Shown here one piece after another: positions 23,340-32,582 of a DNA stretch of 64,000 nucleotides. Within the stretch, counting starts at the first letter, position 1. Every line of letters begins with the position of its first letter. The DNA lies in NCBI RefSeq assembly GCF_029433105.1, contig NZ_JARNTW010000002.1, positions 62,001 through 126,000 of the forward strand, written 5' to 3'. The DNA comes from Runella sp. MFBS21 (GTDB lineage Bacteria; Bacteroidota; Bacteroidia; Cytophagales; Spirosomataceae). A program made the translations under genes and the position numbers. Under the pieces are notes generated by a model that did not search any database, had not been told where the DNA came from, and worked only from the letters and a program-made list of their open reading frames with translations.

Positions 23340-26300
23340 TTATTTTATGCCCAATCCGTCATAGACTACTTGTAGAATAGAGGTGCGAAGGTTGAGGGTA
23401 GAAATACCACTGTTGTCACGGGTAGGATAAACCCGATTTGAAAGAAACACATAATTGAGATTGTAGGCGGGGTCGTTCCAAATCATAATTCCTGTAAAAC
23501 CAGTATGACCATAGCTCAAAGGGCTTGCACTTCGAGGGGCATTTCCGCAATATTCGCGGCAAGGTTTATCAAAGCCAATCCCACGGCGTGACTCAGGAAA
23601 CTGATAGCTTGTGAACTCATTCATGGTTTTCTCGGCTACAAATTGTTCGCTACCATATTGACCCTTTTGGAGAAACAACTGGGTTACTTTCATGAGGTCG
23701 TTGGCATTGCCAAACAAACCTGCATGGCCGCTAAGACCATTGAGCATGCCAGCCGCTTCGTCATGTACGCGACCATGAACGAGGGTATGACGGAAAAAAG
23801 TGTCACGTTCGGTGGGTAAAATTGTATTCAATGAATGCGAACGAAGCGGATTGAAAGTAAGGGAATTAGCGCCGATTTTGCGATAAACTTGGCTTTTGAG
23901 AAATGTTTCAAAGTTTTCATCCGTCAGATTCTTAACCACTAGTGGGTATAAGATAAACGACAAATCCGAATAAACATATTCTTTCTTGGGATTGAGGGGC
24001 GAGTCTTTGATAGCCTCGTACATCTTTTTATAGTATTTTTTATGTAACCAAAGGCTGTCGGTTATTTGTATCGAATAAGCTCTCTTTGACTCCTTGCCCC
24101 AGCGAAAAGTACGTTTTTTCCAAGTGCCATCAGCCTTGAGACAATCACGCCAGAAAGGAATGAATGCCCGCAATCCTGCTTGATGAGTGAGTACTTGTCG
24201 CCATACCAAATCTGCTTTGTTAGATTTTTTAAACTCTGGTAAGTAATCCTTCATAGTGGCGTCAAGGTTAAATTTACCTTCACCGTGTAGTCTACCTAAG
24301 GCCAAAGTAGAGCCAACGATTTTGGTGACCGAAGCTAAATCGTACAAATCAGTGAGTTGAGTAGGGCGGGGAGGAACTGTTACGCCTGGAATAGGTGTCG
24401 GATATACGTGGGTACCGTAAGCTTTGCGATAAAATACTTTACCATCTTTGGCGAGTTGTACTACGATACTAGGCGTTGCTTTTTGAGCAATGGCATTGTA
24501 AGCCAAAGAATCTATTTTAAAAGAAAGCCATTGACTATTGAGTCCCACTTCTTCCGGGATGGTATATTTGAGGCGACCAATGGCGGGAGTTTCAATACCT
24601 GTCCCATATTTAAATTGTGCGTTGACACTCACGGGCAATTTGCCTTTGGCTCCAATCGCCCCAAACAATAGCTGTGCCGATAGATCTTCAGTAAAAGAGG
24701 TAAGCTGATACGCCATCACAAGACCTTTAGCATTGGCGATGTCGTCTAGTTTGTTGAGCGAGTACGCGTTTCCAAAAACAGTAATGACCGCATTCTGATT
24801 ATTGGCTAATTCCTTAATCCAAGCGGCAGTTGTAGGTGAAATGCCATAATTAGCGCCGGGGCGGATGTTGTTGAGATGGGCGCCTACCAACACAATATCG
24901 TAGCTTTTGAGGGCTGTACGGATGCGGTCTTGAATGCTATCGGGGGTTTGGGGATGTACTACATAATGCTCCACATTTGTATAGAGCGAAAGGGTCTTTT
25001 GAAAGGTAGTAATGTCGCCTGTGCTGAGGGTTTCGTTGCGAGTGCCAAGGGCTACTACGCCGTCTTTGGTAGTGGTAGTAATGGCAGGGGCATCAGTCAA
25101 AGAAATAGAGGCAATCGTGATTTTGTCTAAGTCTTTGATGGGTATAATATTGTTATCGTTTTTGAGTACTGTGAGCGCGTTTTCAGTAAGGCGCCGATTG
25201 ATAAGCTCCGCTTGCTTATCGTTGAGGTCGGTAGTCAAATTCCGAGTATCAACGGGCTGATAATGGTCGAGACCTACCCATGCTTTGGCGGCAAGTACTT
25301 TTTTGACACGCGCATCTATTTCGGCTTGGCTTATGCGGCCTTCTGCAATTGATTTTTTGATTTGGGCAATTGCGGCGGGGACATTGGGACTAAACTCTAA
25401 AATATCCATCCCTGCTTCCAATCCTTTGGCATCGCCTAGGCCATTCGGAAAATATTTGGTAAGACCTTTCATATTCATGGCATCCGAATAGATAATCCCA
25501 TTGAAATGTAATTGGTCTTTCAAAACACCTGTTACAATGGGTTTGGATAGCGTAGAAGGGACGTTTTTGGCGGTATCCAGTGAAGGTATCGCCAAGTGGG
25601 CCATCATGATACCATCAGCTCCCTTTTCGATGAGTTTACGGAAAGGATATAATTCCACCGAATCCAAACGAGCACGATTGTGGGGTATGACAGGCAAATC
25701 ATAGTGGGAATCTACGCCCGTATCGCCATGTCCTGGAAAATGTTTAATAGAGCTTAAGATGCCGCCATCTTGCATCCCTTTCATATAAGCATACGATTTT
25801 TCAAACACTTTTTGGGGATTTTCGCCAAACGAACGAAAATTGATGACGGGATTGTTGGCGTTGTTGTTGACATCTACCGAAGGGGCAAAGTTGATATGAA
25901 CGCCTAGGCGTTTTTTGTGAGCAGCAATAGAGCGGCCCACTTGATAAATCAGCTCGTCGTTGCCTTGAATAGCTCCTAAGGTCATTTGATAAGGAAAACG
26001 TACTGTGCTATCGAGCCTCATCGCCAAGCCCCATTCCGAATCCATGGCTACCAAAAGCGGTACTTTCGAAATCGATTGATAATAATTGGTGAGCTGGGCT
26101 TGCTGTACTGGGCCACCTTGAAAGAAAATCACCCCGCCTACTTTATAGTCTTTGATGTACTGAGCCACCACGCGAGGATTGGTAAAAGTGGTATCAATAA
26201 TCACTCTTTTGGGATTGGTAGGATAGCCATGAGCTGCCACCATGATGAGCTGGGCGATACGTTCGTCGGGGGTGAGGCTATTGAAGACTGAGTCTACCCA

Positions 26301-26402
26301 ACGCTGATTGGGATTTTGTAGAAAAGGCGGAGTAACTTGTTGGGCAAGAGTTTGGGACAAGGAGACAATTACTAAAAGGAGACTCCCGAAAAATCTGTTC
26401 AT
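23340..26402 (-). CDS. GH3 beta-N-acetylhexosaminidase fused to a beta-lactamase-family domain
   Basis: A 1020-residue secreted two-domain enzyme. Signal peptide at 1-20 (MNRFFGSLLLVIVSLSQTLAQ). Residues about 35-380 are a glycoside hydrolase family 3 domain of NagZ type, with the His/Asp loop KHFPGHGDTGVDSH (220-233) and nucleophile Asp307 in YSDAMNMKG. A GH3 C-terminal-like region follows (about 400-600). Residues about 625-1015 form a class C beta-lactamase/serine hydrolase domain with the SxxK motif SVTK (Ser691, Lys694), YSDL as the tyrosine motif, and HTG near the end. The combination, which I believe is common in Bacteroidota, suggests peptidoglycan turnover in the periplasm or outer surface: removing GlcNAc and acting on peptide stems. 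I chose ATG 26402, which gives a clean signal peptide, over one six codons upstream. Confidence 0.88.
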   Translation of the reverse strand: MNRFFGSLLLVIVSLSQTLAQQVTPPFLQNPNQRWVDSVFNSLTPDERIAQLIMVAAHGYPTNPKRVIIDTTFTNPRVVAQYIKDYKVGGVIFFQGGPVQQAQLTNYYQSISKVPLLVAMDSEWGLAMRLDSTVRFPYQMTLGAIQGNDELIYQVGRSIAAHKKRLGVHINFAPSVDVNNNANNPVINFRSFGENPQKVFEKSYAYMKGMQDGGILSSIKHFPGHGDTGVDSHYDLPVIPHNRARLDSVELYPFRKLIEKGADGIMMAHLAIPSLDTAKNVPSTLSKPIVTGVLKDQLHFNGIIYSDAMNMKGLTKYFPNGLGDAKGLEAGMDILEFSPNVPAAIAQIKKSIAEGRISQAEIDARVKKVLAAKAWVGLDHYQPVDTRNLTTDLNDKQAELINRRLTENALTVLKNDNNIIPIKDLDKITIASISLTDAPAITTTTKDGVVALGTRNETLSTGDITTFQKTLSLYTNVEHYVVHPQTPDSIQDRIRTALKSYDIVLVGAHLNNIRPGANYGISPTTAAWIKELANNQNAVITVFGNAYSLNKLDDIANAKGLVMAYQLTSFTEDLSAQLLFGAIGAKGKLPVSVNAQFKYGTGIETPAIGRLKYTIPEEVGLNSQWLSFKIDSLAYNAIAQKATPSIVVQLAKDGKVFYRKAYGTHVYPTPIPGVTVPPRPTQLTDLYDLASVTKIVGSTLALGRLHGEGKFNLDATMKDYLPEFKKSNKADLVWRQVLTHQAGLRAFIPFWRDCLKADGTWKKRTFRWGKESKRAYSIQITDSLWLHKKYYKKMYEAIKDSPLNPKKEYVYSDLSFILYPLVVKNLTDENFETFLKSQVYRKIGANSLTFNPLRSHSLNTILPTERDTFFRHTLVHGRVHDEAAGMLNGLSGHAGLFGNANDLMKVTQLFLQKGQYGSEQFVAEKTMNEFTSYQFPESRRGIGFDKPCREYCGNAPRSASPLSYGHTGFTGIMIWNDPAYNLNYVFLSNRVYPTRDNSGISTLNLRTSILQVVYDGLGIK

Positions 26403-26590
26403 GTTGATGATGAATTGCAAAGAGGAAATTGAAATTTGATGGGTAAGCGGTGGTTGATACTGTGTGCAAATATATGGATTATTAAAACTTTATGAGGGTG
26501 TTGAGCGCTTATAAAGTTGGCTTTATAAATAACTCGGAGTTTAATGATTGAAGCGTATTGGATAAATAGCATTCCTGAAAAAACAATTCA

Positions 26591-26644
26591 AATAGTTATG
26601 TATTAACTATTGGGCTTTTATCTTTACGTCCTACAATTTAGGAC
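26591..26644 (+). promoter_or_regulatory. Two palindromes in the leader of the K+ channel gene
   Basis: AATAGTTA at 26591-26598 and TAACTATT at 26604-26611 form an 8-bp inverted repeat with 5-base spacing. GTCCTA at 26628-26633 pairs with TAGGAC at 26639-26644, ending six bases before the ATG. TATCTTTA at 26619-26626 between them resembles a minus-7 element. The first palindrome could be an operator and the second could control translation start. Confidence 0.4.
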
Positions 26645-26650
26645 AATCCA

Positions 26651-28450
26651 ATGGGTCTGAAGCGGAAATATTATAAATACCTCAATTATAGAAATCGTCT
26701 AATCAGTCGTTTACATGATTTTTTTGAAGACTTATCCTTTTATGTAGGAGTATTTGTTTTTTTTGTAATTGTGTATGATTTGGGTTTTCCGCATACGGTC
26801 GGTTACTTTTATTTTTCTGTTATTTATTTATTGTTTTTGGTAAGTTTTACCGTTGCCATTGCCTTTCGTTCTTTACTTTTCCCTTCAACTAGTCAGCGAC
26901 AAAACACAATTAGGTGGTTAATAGTGGTGGGGTTGATGTTTTTTTGTTCGTATAAATATAGCAAACTCAAGTATCAGCCCGATTTTCATTCATTGAGTTA
27001 TTATGGAAGTTTAGCCATTTGCGGATTATTGTTACTATTTGATGTTTCGCGTAAAATCCTCCTACTTTATTCCAAACGCTTCAATCCTGCCTTGAGTTTT
27101 GTGTTGAGTTTTGCTTTATTGGCGTTGGTAGGTTCAGGGCTATTGATGCTACCTCGGGCTACAGTCCACGGCATAAGTTTTGTAGATGCCTTGTTTATGT
27201 CGGTGAGTGCTGTATGTGTGACGGGCCTTGCTACGGTCGATATGGCCGTGGAATTTACGCGTTTGGGTAAGCTTATTCTGTTGGTATTGGTGCAGTTGGG
27301 AGGGCTAGGGATGCTGTCGTTTACAAGTTTCTTTGGCTATCTGTATCAGGGTAGTTTTTCGATTGAAAATCAACTGTTTCTCAAAGACTTTGCGACCTCG
27401 GAGCGTATCGGGGATGTTTTCAAAACCTTGTCCCAAATCATCATGATTACTTTTGGATTGGAACTGATGGGGGCGGTGTTGATTTATTTAACCATCAACG
27501 ACAGCCTTTTTCAAACCCCAGGTCAACAAATGAGGTTTGCGATTTTTCATAGTGTATCATCCTTCTGTAATGCGGGTTTTTCGATTACTCCCAATGGGCT
27601 GTTCAACCATGAAATCAATCAAAGTTATGGATTTCAATGGATAGTGGCGTCGTTAATCATTTTGGGGAGTATTGGTTTTTTTATCATTACTGATTTTTAT
27701 GCATACCTCAGGCATTATACAAAGCAACTTTATTTTTGGCTCAGGTTTCAGCTACCTATTCAGCACCTTCCTCGTATTGTAAGTATCAATTCTTTGATGG
27801 TACTGCTGACGACAGGTTGCTTACTTTTGGTGGGTATGGTGGCGATTTTGATGATTGAACAAAAAGGTATCTTAGCGCATCATCCCACTTGGTGGGGTAA
27901 AATCACCACTGCTTTTTTTGCTTCTGTCACCCCTCGCTCAGGTGGATACAATACCTTTGATATGAGCTTGCTACAGCCCGCTACTGTGTTGATTTTCTTA
28001 TTGTTGATGTGGATTGGAGGCTCGCCAGGTTCGACTGGTGGTGGAATCAAAACTACGACCTTTGCGGTGGCAATGCTCAATATCGTAAGTTTGGCAAAGG
28101 GAAAAGACCGGGTGGAATTTGCCGGTCGCCGGATTCCTTCCGAATCAGTGCGAAGAGCTTTTACGGTCATTACTTTATCACTGCTTGTCATTGGGCCCGC
28201 TATCCTAATTATCACTGTTTTAGAACCCAATCAATCTCTTATTGGGGTGGCGTTCGAATGTTTTTCGGCTTTTTGCACGGTGGGTTTAAGCCTAAACCTT
28301 ACCCCCACTTTTACAGATGCGACCAAGGTGGTTTTGATTGTTCTTATGTTTGTTGGAAGGGTAGGTACGTTTACGTTGTTGGTCGCGTTTGTAAAGCGCG
28401 TAAAAACAATGAATTATCAATACCCCAACGAAAATGTTTTTATCAACTAG
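26651..28450 (+). CDS. Potassium uptake transporter subunit, KtrB/TrkH family
   Basis: Membrane subunit of a Ktr/Trk K+ uptake system, 599 residues. After an N-terminal extension of about 140 residues with several helices come the four P-loop units whose filter glycines are visible: SAVCVTGLATVDM, SSFCNAGFSITPNG, TPRSGGYNTFD and FSAFCTVGLSLNLTP. The SPGSTGGGIKTTT segment is the conserved gating loop of the family. The N-terminal extension of extra helices differs from short KtrB proteins and is a form I associate with Bacteroidota. The RCK regulatory subunit is encoded 161 bp downstream on the same strand. Confidence 0.92.
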   Translation: MGLKRKYYKYLNYRNRLISRLHDFFEDLSFYVGVFVFFVIVYDLGFPHTVGYFYFSVIYLLFLVSFTVAIAFRSLLFPSTSQRQNTIRWLIVVGLMFFCSYKYSKLKYQPDFHSLSYYGSLAICGLLLLFDVSRKILLLYSKRFNPALSFVLSFALLALVGSGLLMLPRATVHGISFVDALFMSVSAVCVTGLATVDMAVEFTRLGKLILLVLVQLGGLGMLSFTSFFGYLYQGSFSIENQLFLKDFATSERIGDVFKTLSQIIMITFGLELMGAVLIYLTINDSLFQTPGQQMRFAIFHSVSSFCNAGFSITPNGLFNHEINQSYGFQWIVASLIILGSIGFFIITDFYAYLRHYTKQLYFWLRFQLPIQHLPRIVSINSLMVLLTTGCLLLVGMVAILMIEQKGILAHHPTWWGKITTAFFASVTPRSGGYNTFDMSLLQPATVLIFLLLMWIGGSPGSTGGGIKTTTFAVAMLNIVSLAKGKDRVEFAGRRIPSESVRRAFTVITLSLLVIGPAILIITVLEPNQSLIGVAFECFSAFCTVGLSLNLTPTFTDATKVVLIVLMFVGRVGTFTLLVAFVKRVKTMNYQYPNENVFIN

Positions 28451-28452
28451 GA

Positions 28453-28506
28453 AGTGTGAATTGGGGAATGTGTTGATTTGAAAATGTGTTGATTGAGTGT
28501 GAATTG
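28453..28506 (+). repeat. Short direct repeats between ktrB-like and ktrA-like genes
   Basis: AGTGTGAATTG occurs at 28453-28463 and 28496-28506, and AATGTGTTGATT at 28467-28478 and 28483-28494. The block looks like a local duplication. No function is evident. Confidence 0.5.
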
Positions 28507-28611
28507 ACTGTAATGGTTTGATTTTAACTGAATAATGTGCTGGTAAATACGGGGTTGAATCTAGTTTTTAAATTGTCGAATTACCTGATTATTTAATTAA
28601 AAAAGCTTTTT

Positions 28612-29295
28612 ATGAAATTTTTTGTGGTAGGACTCGGCAATTTTGGTGCCACCCTTAGCATCAATCTTACTTCACTTGGGCATGAGGTCATTGGGGCTGA
28701 TATAAGTCTCAACAAAGTGGAATCACTCAAAAATCGTATTACTCATACGGTGTGTATGGATTGTACGGATGCCAACAACCTACACAGCTTGCCGCTCAAA
28801 GAAATGGACGTAGTGATAGTCGCCATTGGAGAAGATTTTGCGGCTTCGGTTTTGATTACGGCATTGCTCAAACAACAAAACGTAAAAAAGCTGATTGGGA
28901 GGGCTTTTAATGAAGTGCATCGAACGGTGATTGAGGCTTTGGGAGTAGATGAGTTGCTTTTTCCCGAACAAGAAGCCGCCGAGCGCGTAGCCAAACGTTT
29001 GACTTTGCCTTTTGTGGAAAATTCTTACGAAATATGCGAGCAGTCGGCAATGATGGAGTTGAGTATTCCTCCTAAGTTTTATTATCAAAGACTTGACGAA
29101 ACAGGCCTAACCGACATCAAAGGCTTGAAAGTAGTAGGCTATCTCAATATTCAGTCTGAAAAAAGTATATGGGGATATACCCGCAACGTCAAAAAATTGG
29201 ATGTAGAAGTAGCACCTTCCAGAGAATTGAAGCCTGGGGATAGATTGTTGATTATTGGAAATGTAAAAGAAATCAAAAAAATCATTGATAAATAA
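28612..29295 (+). CDS. Potassium uptake regulatory subunit, KtrA/TrkA (RCK)
   Basis: Cytoplasmic gating ring subunit of the K+ transporter, 227 residues. It has an RCK N-terminal Rossmann domain with GLGNFG (about 7-12), the conserved acidic residue at the end of strand 2 (GADISLNKVE), and a DCTDANNLHSL segment. The C-terminal RCK_C domain (about 140-225) ends in KPGDRLLIIGNVKEIKK. It binds NAD(H) or ATP/ADP to switch the channel. It follows the membrane subunit on the same strand and precedes the serine hydrolase gene by 33 bp, so read-through is possible. Confidence 0.92.
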   Translation: MKFFVVGLGNFGATLSINLTSLGHEVIGADISLNKVESLKNRITHTVCMDCTDANNLHSLPLKEMDVVIVAIGEDFAASVLITALLKQQNVKKLIGRAFNEVHRTVIEALGVDELLFPEQEAAERVAKRLTLPFVENSYEICEQSAMMELSIPPKFYYQRLDETGLTDIKGLKVVGYLNIQSEKSIWGYTRNVKKLDVEVAPSRELKPGDRLLIIGNVKEIKKIIDK

Positions 29296-29328
29296 ATACT
29301 TCGCTTCATCTTCAAACGACTAACCTGT

Positions 29329-31356
29329 ATGCGTAGACTTCTATTCTCATTGTGTATGGTGGGAGTATCTGCTTTGGGAGGTGCTCAAAATAAAGCTGCT
29401 TCCTATTTTCCATTAGCCCATGATTGGGCGTCCCAAACGCCCGCTGCATTGGGACTCAATCCCGCCAAAATTCAAGAAGCGATTGCTTTTGCACAAGCCG
29501 CCGAATCCAAAAACCCTCGAAATCTTGAATACTCTCATTATCAGAGTTTTGGAAAAGAACCTTATGGGTATGCTATTGGGCCTTTTGCTGATCGAGGCGA
29601 TCAAACAGGCGTGATTATTTATAAAGGATACATTGTGGCGCAATGGGGCGAGCCTTCGCGTTGTGATATTACCAATAGTGTCACCAAGAGCTTTTTGTCA
29701 AGTGTAGTAGGGGTGGCCGTAGACAAAGGTCTGATTAGGAGCGTTAAAGATACTGTAGCGTCTTATGTACCCCCAATTGAGGTGTATGGGCAGCCTGTAA
29801 TGCGACCTGCCGAAGAATGGGGCAAACCCGAACTGCTCCGACTGTTTGATACCCCGCACAATCGCCGTATTACATGGGATGATATGCTGCGTCAAACGTC
29901 TGATTGGGAAGGAACTCTCTGGGGAAAGCCCGATTGGGCCGACCGTCCCGATAAGGATGCCTCTACGTGGCTTACTCGTCCGCGCAATACTCCTGGTACA
30001 GTATATGAATACAATGACGTACGAGTCAATGCTTTGGCTTTGGCCGCTACGGGTGTATGGCGTAAGCCTTTACCGCAAGTATTGAAAGAGTATATCATGG
30101 AGCCTATTGGCGCTTCTAATACGTGGCGTTGGACAGGCTATCGCAATGCGTGGATTGTACTCGACGGGCAGCCTGTTCAATCGGTCAGTGGAGGTGGGCA
30201 TTGGGGAGGTGGTATGTTTATCAATGCGTTTGACATGGCTCGTTTTGGATTGTTGACGTTGCACCGAGGCAATTGGAACGGAAAACAACTCTTGTCGGAA
30301 CAATGGGTAAAACAAGCCACTACGCCTACAGCGGCCCAACCTACTTATGGCTACATGAATTGGTTTCTGAATACCGACCGTAAACCTCTACCGAGCGCGC
30401 CTGCCAATGTATACTACCATGTAGGAAATGGAACCAATATTGTATATGTAGACCCAGAGCATGAGCTGGTAATGGTGTTGCGGTGGATTGAAAATAATGC
30501 CCTTGATGGCATTGTTAAAAGGGTATTAGAGGCCTTTACCCCATCCGTACCCGATACTGAGATTTATCTCACTGACTTAAAAATAGCAGGCGATAAAGCA
30601 ACCCTCGGCAAACCTCTTAATATTACAAAACGGCCCGGATATGATAATCAACCTTCTTTTACGACTGATGGCAAAAAAATACTCTATACACAGCAGTCCA
30701 ATGGGCAAACGGATATTTGGGCGTATGACCTGTCAAAAAAAACAAATACTGCACTAACCAAAACCCAAGAAAGTGAGTATTCGGCAACGGTGACGCCTGA
30801 TAAGAAACATGTTTCTACGATAAGAGTAGAAGCCGACCAAACACAGCGACTTTGGAAGTTTGATTTGGCGACGGGAGGCAATCCTGAGCTAGTATTGAAA
30901 AACATCAAACCCGTGGGCTATCATTGTTGGTATGGTACCGATTCATTGGTTTTGTTTGTTTTAGGAAACCCCAATACCCTTCAAGTAGCACGAGTATCCA
31001 CAGGACAAGGACAGGTGATTACGACCAATGTAGGTCGCTCATTACTAAAGATTCCTTCTCAAGAGGCAGTGAGTTTTGTGCATAAAGTTTCGGCTAATGA
31101 GTGGCAAGTGGAGGCATTGGATATGAAAACTTTACAACCTAAAAAGCTCATATCCACCCCTGCAGGTAGTGAAGATTGCGCATGGTCAAGTGACGGTACG
31201 CTATGGATGGCGCAGGGGGCAAAACTCTACAAATGGAATCCTAAGTATAATACTGAGTGGCAGGAAGTAGCTAATTGGAGTAGCCAAGGAATCAAGCAAA
31301 TCACGCGGTTGGCAATCAATCCCCAAAACAATAAATTGGCTTTTGTGGGGCAGTAA
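29329..31356 (+). CDS. Serine hydrolase fused to TolB-like propeller
   Basis: A 675-residue secreted protein. Signal peptide about 1-19 ending in GGAQ. Residues about 90-410 are a beta-lactamase/penicillin-binding-protein type serine hydrolase with SVTK (Ser117, Lys120) and YEYND as the tyrosine motif. From about 420 to the end are WD40-like/TolB-type beta-propeller repeats: PSFTTDGKKILYTQQSNGQTDIW, SATVTPDKKHVSTI and SSDGTLWMAQG. The second half seems short for a full propeller (about four to five blades). The substrate is unknown; the hydrolase half is the esterase-like kind with SxxK and no obvious KTG motif. It follows the K+ transporter genes by 33 bp, probably by chance. Confidence 0.82.
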   Translation: MRRLLFSLCMVGVSALGGAQNKAASYFPLAHDWASQTPAALGLNPAKIQEAIAFAQAAESKNPRNLEYSHYQSFGKEPYGYAIGPFADRGDQTGVIIYKGYIVAQWGEPSRCDITNSVTKSFLSSVVGVAVDKGLIRSVKDTVASYVPPIEVYGQPVMRPAEEWGKPELLRLFDTPHNRRITWDDMLRQTSDWEGTLWGKPDWADRPDKDASTWLTRPRNTPGTVYEYNDVRVNALALAATGVWRKPLPQVLKEYIMEPIGASNTWRWTGYRNAWIVLDGQPVQSVSGGGHWGGGMFINAFDMARFGLLTLHRGNWNGKQLLSEQWVKQATTPTAAQPTYGYMNWFLNTDRKPLPSAPANVYYHVGNGTNIVYVDPEHELVMVLRWIENNALDGIVKRVLEAFTPSVPDTEIYLTDLKIAGDKATLGKPLNITKRPGYDNQPSFTTDGKKILYTQQSNGQTDIWAYDLSKKTNTALTKTQESEYSATVTPDKKHVSTIRVEADQTQRLWKFDLATGGNPELVLKNIKPVGYHCWYGTDSLVLFVLGNPNTLQVARVSTGQGQVITTNVGRSLLKIPSQEAVSFVHKVSANEWQVEALDMKTLQPKKLISTPAGSEDCAWSSDGTLWMAQGAKLYKWNPKYNTEWQEVANWSSQGIKQITRLAINPQNNKLAFVGQ

Positions 31357-31385
31357 GTCTAACGAAAAGTGGCGTTCAGAGGTAT

Positions 31386-31418
31386 AACGCAGGCGGCGTT
31401 CTAAACGCCGCCTGCGTT
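31386..31418. terminator. Bidirectional hairpin between convergent genes
   Basis: A perfect 15-bp stem, AACGCAGGCGGCGTT at 31386-31400 with AACGCCGCCTGCGTT at 31404-31418 and a CTA loop, separates two convergent genes. There is no long T run, so it may act as a REP-type stop or protect 3' ends. Confidence 0.7.
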
Positions 31419-31431
31419 AATAACTGGAATT

Positions 31432-32499
31432 TTAAAGTGTTACCGCAAACCTTTTCCCCAATTCCTCTAAAGATTGTACAACGGGGGGCAATAAGTCTAG
31501 ACCATTTTGGGTGCGTTCGGCTTCCATTTCACGCTCGGGATCGCCAGGAATGAGTACTTTTTTGCCTTCTACGGCTTGCGCGTTCCTAAAGCGTCTAATC
31601 CAAGTATCCATGTGTGCCTTAAACTCATCGGCTGGGCGAAAGCCATCTACACGCATGGCTCCAAAAAAATGACCCGTACCTTTGCCGACGCCTTCGGCAG
31701 CCGCCATAAAACCCGCCGTGGCAAAAGGTGGTACCCACGGCCCATAATTGGCTCCTGACAATACGCCCGAAAATATATCAACGATGGCACCTAAGCCATA
31801 TCCTTTGTGGCTACCATGCTCGCGGTCAGAGCCTAAAGGAAGCAAGGCTCCACCATTTTTGATGGGGTTGGCGTCGGTCGTAATTTCGCCAGTGGCATCT
31901 TGAGCCCAGCCTAGCGGAGCGGGGAGGTTTTTGCGCTGTAAAATTTCAAATTTTCCATAAGCGGCGGCTGTACTGGCAAAGTCAGCCACAAAAGCGGGTT
32001 CCTCATTGGCCGGTACAGCTACAGCGATGGGATTGGTACCAAGCATTTTTTCTAACGAAAAAGTAGGCGCTACGAGTGGGGCGGCGTTGGTCATTGCCAT
32101 CCCTATCATATCGTGTTCGAGCGCCAACATAGCATGGTAGCCCGCAATTCCAAAATGATTAGAGTTTTGTACTGAAATCCAGCCCGAACCTACATTCTTG
32201 GCTTTTTCGATGACTATCTCCATGGTTTTGGGGCCTACCACCAAGCCTACGCCCGCATCCCCATCTACCACGGCAGTGCTAGGGGTTTGATGTACAATCC
32301 GAACATTAGGTTTGGGGTTGAGACGACCGTGGTCAAACAAACGTACATAGCCGGCCAAACGCGCAATGCCATGAGAATCAACGCCGCGTAAATCAGCAGA
32401 GATAAGTACTTTGGCAGCTAAAATAGCATCAACTTCCGAAAAACCGATGCTTTGAAATATATGTTGGGTAAAAGTTTTGAGTTGCGTAACACTAAACAT
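31432..32499 (-). CDS. Ldh-family (malate/L-lactate/ureidoglycolate) dehydrogenase
   Basis: NAD(P)-dependent 2-hydroxyacid dehydrogenase of the type-2 malate/lactate dehydrogenase family, 355 residues. The family features are RGVDSHGIARLAGYV (about 38-52), SVQNSNHFGIAGYHAM (about 109-124), AMTNAAPLVAPTFS and LGTNPIAVAVP, and the late GSHKGYGLGAIVDIFSGVLSGA (about 229-250). Members act on malate, lactate, ureidoglycolate or 2,3-diketogulonate, and the sequence alone does not say which. The gene upstream on the same strand (a group II decarboxylase) ends 83 bp away. Confidence 0.88.
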   Translation of the reverse strand: MFSVTQLKTFTQHIFQSIGFSEVDAILAAKVLISADLRGVDSHGIARLAGYVRLFDHGRLNPKPNVRIVHQTPSTAVVDGDAGVGLVVGPKTMEIVIEKAKNVGSGWISVQNSNHFGIAGYHAMLALEHDMIGMAMTNAAPLVAPTFSLEKMLGTNPIAVAVPANEEPAFVADFASTAAAYGKFEILQRKNLPAPLGWAQDATGEITTDANPIKNGGALLPLGSDREHGSHKGYGLGAIVDIFSGVLSGANYGPWVPPFATAGFMAAAEGVGKGTGHFFGAMRVDGFRPADEFKAHMDTWIRRFRNAQAVEGKKVLIPGDPEREMEAERTQNGLDLLPPVVQSLEELGKRFAVTL

Positions 32500-32582
32500 G
32501 GACTTTTAATCTTAAAAATTGGAAAAATATAAACGTCGCAAAGGTCGTAATATTTAGGAAAAATGTGCCTAAATCAAAGCTT

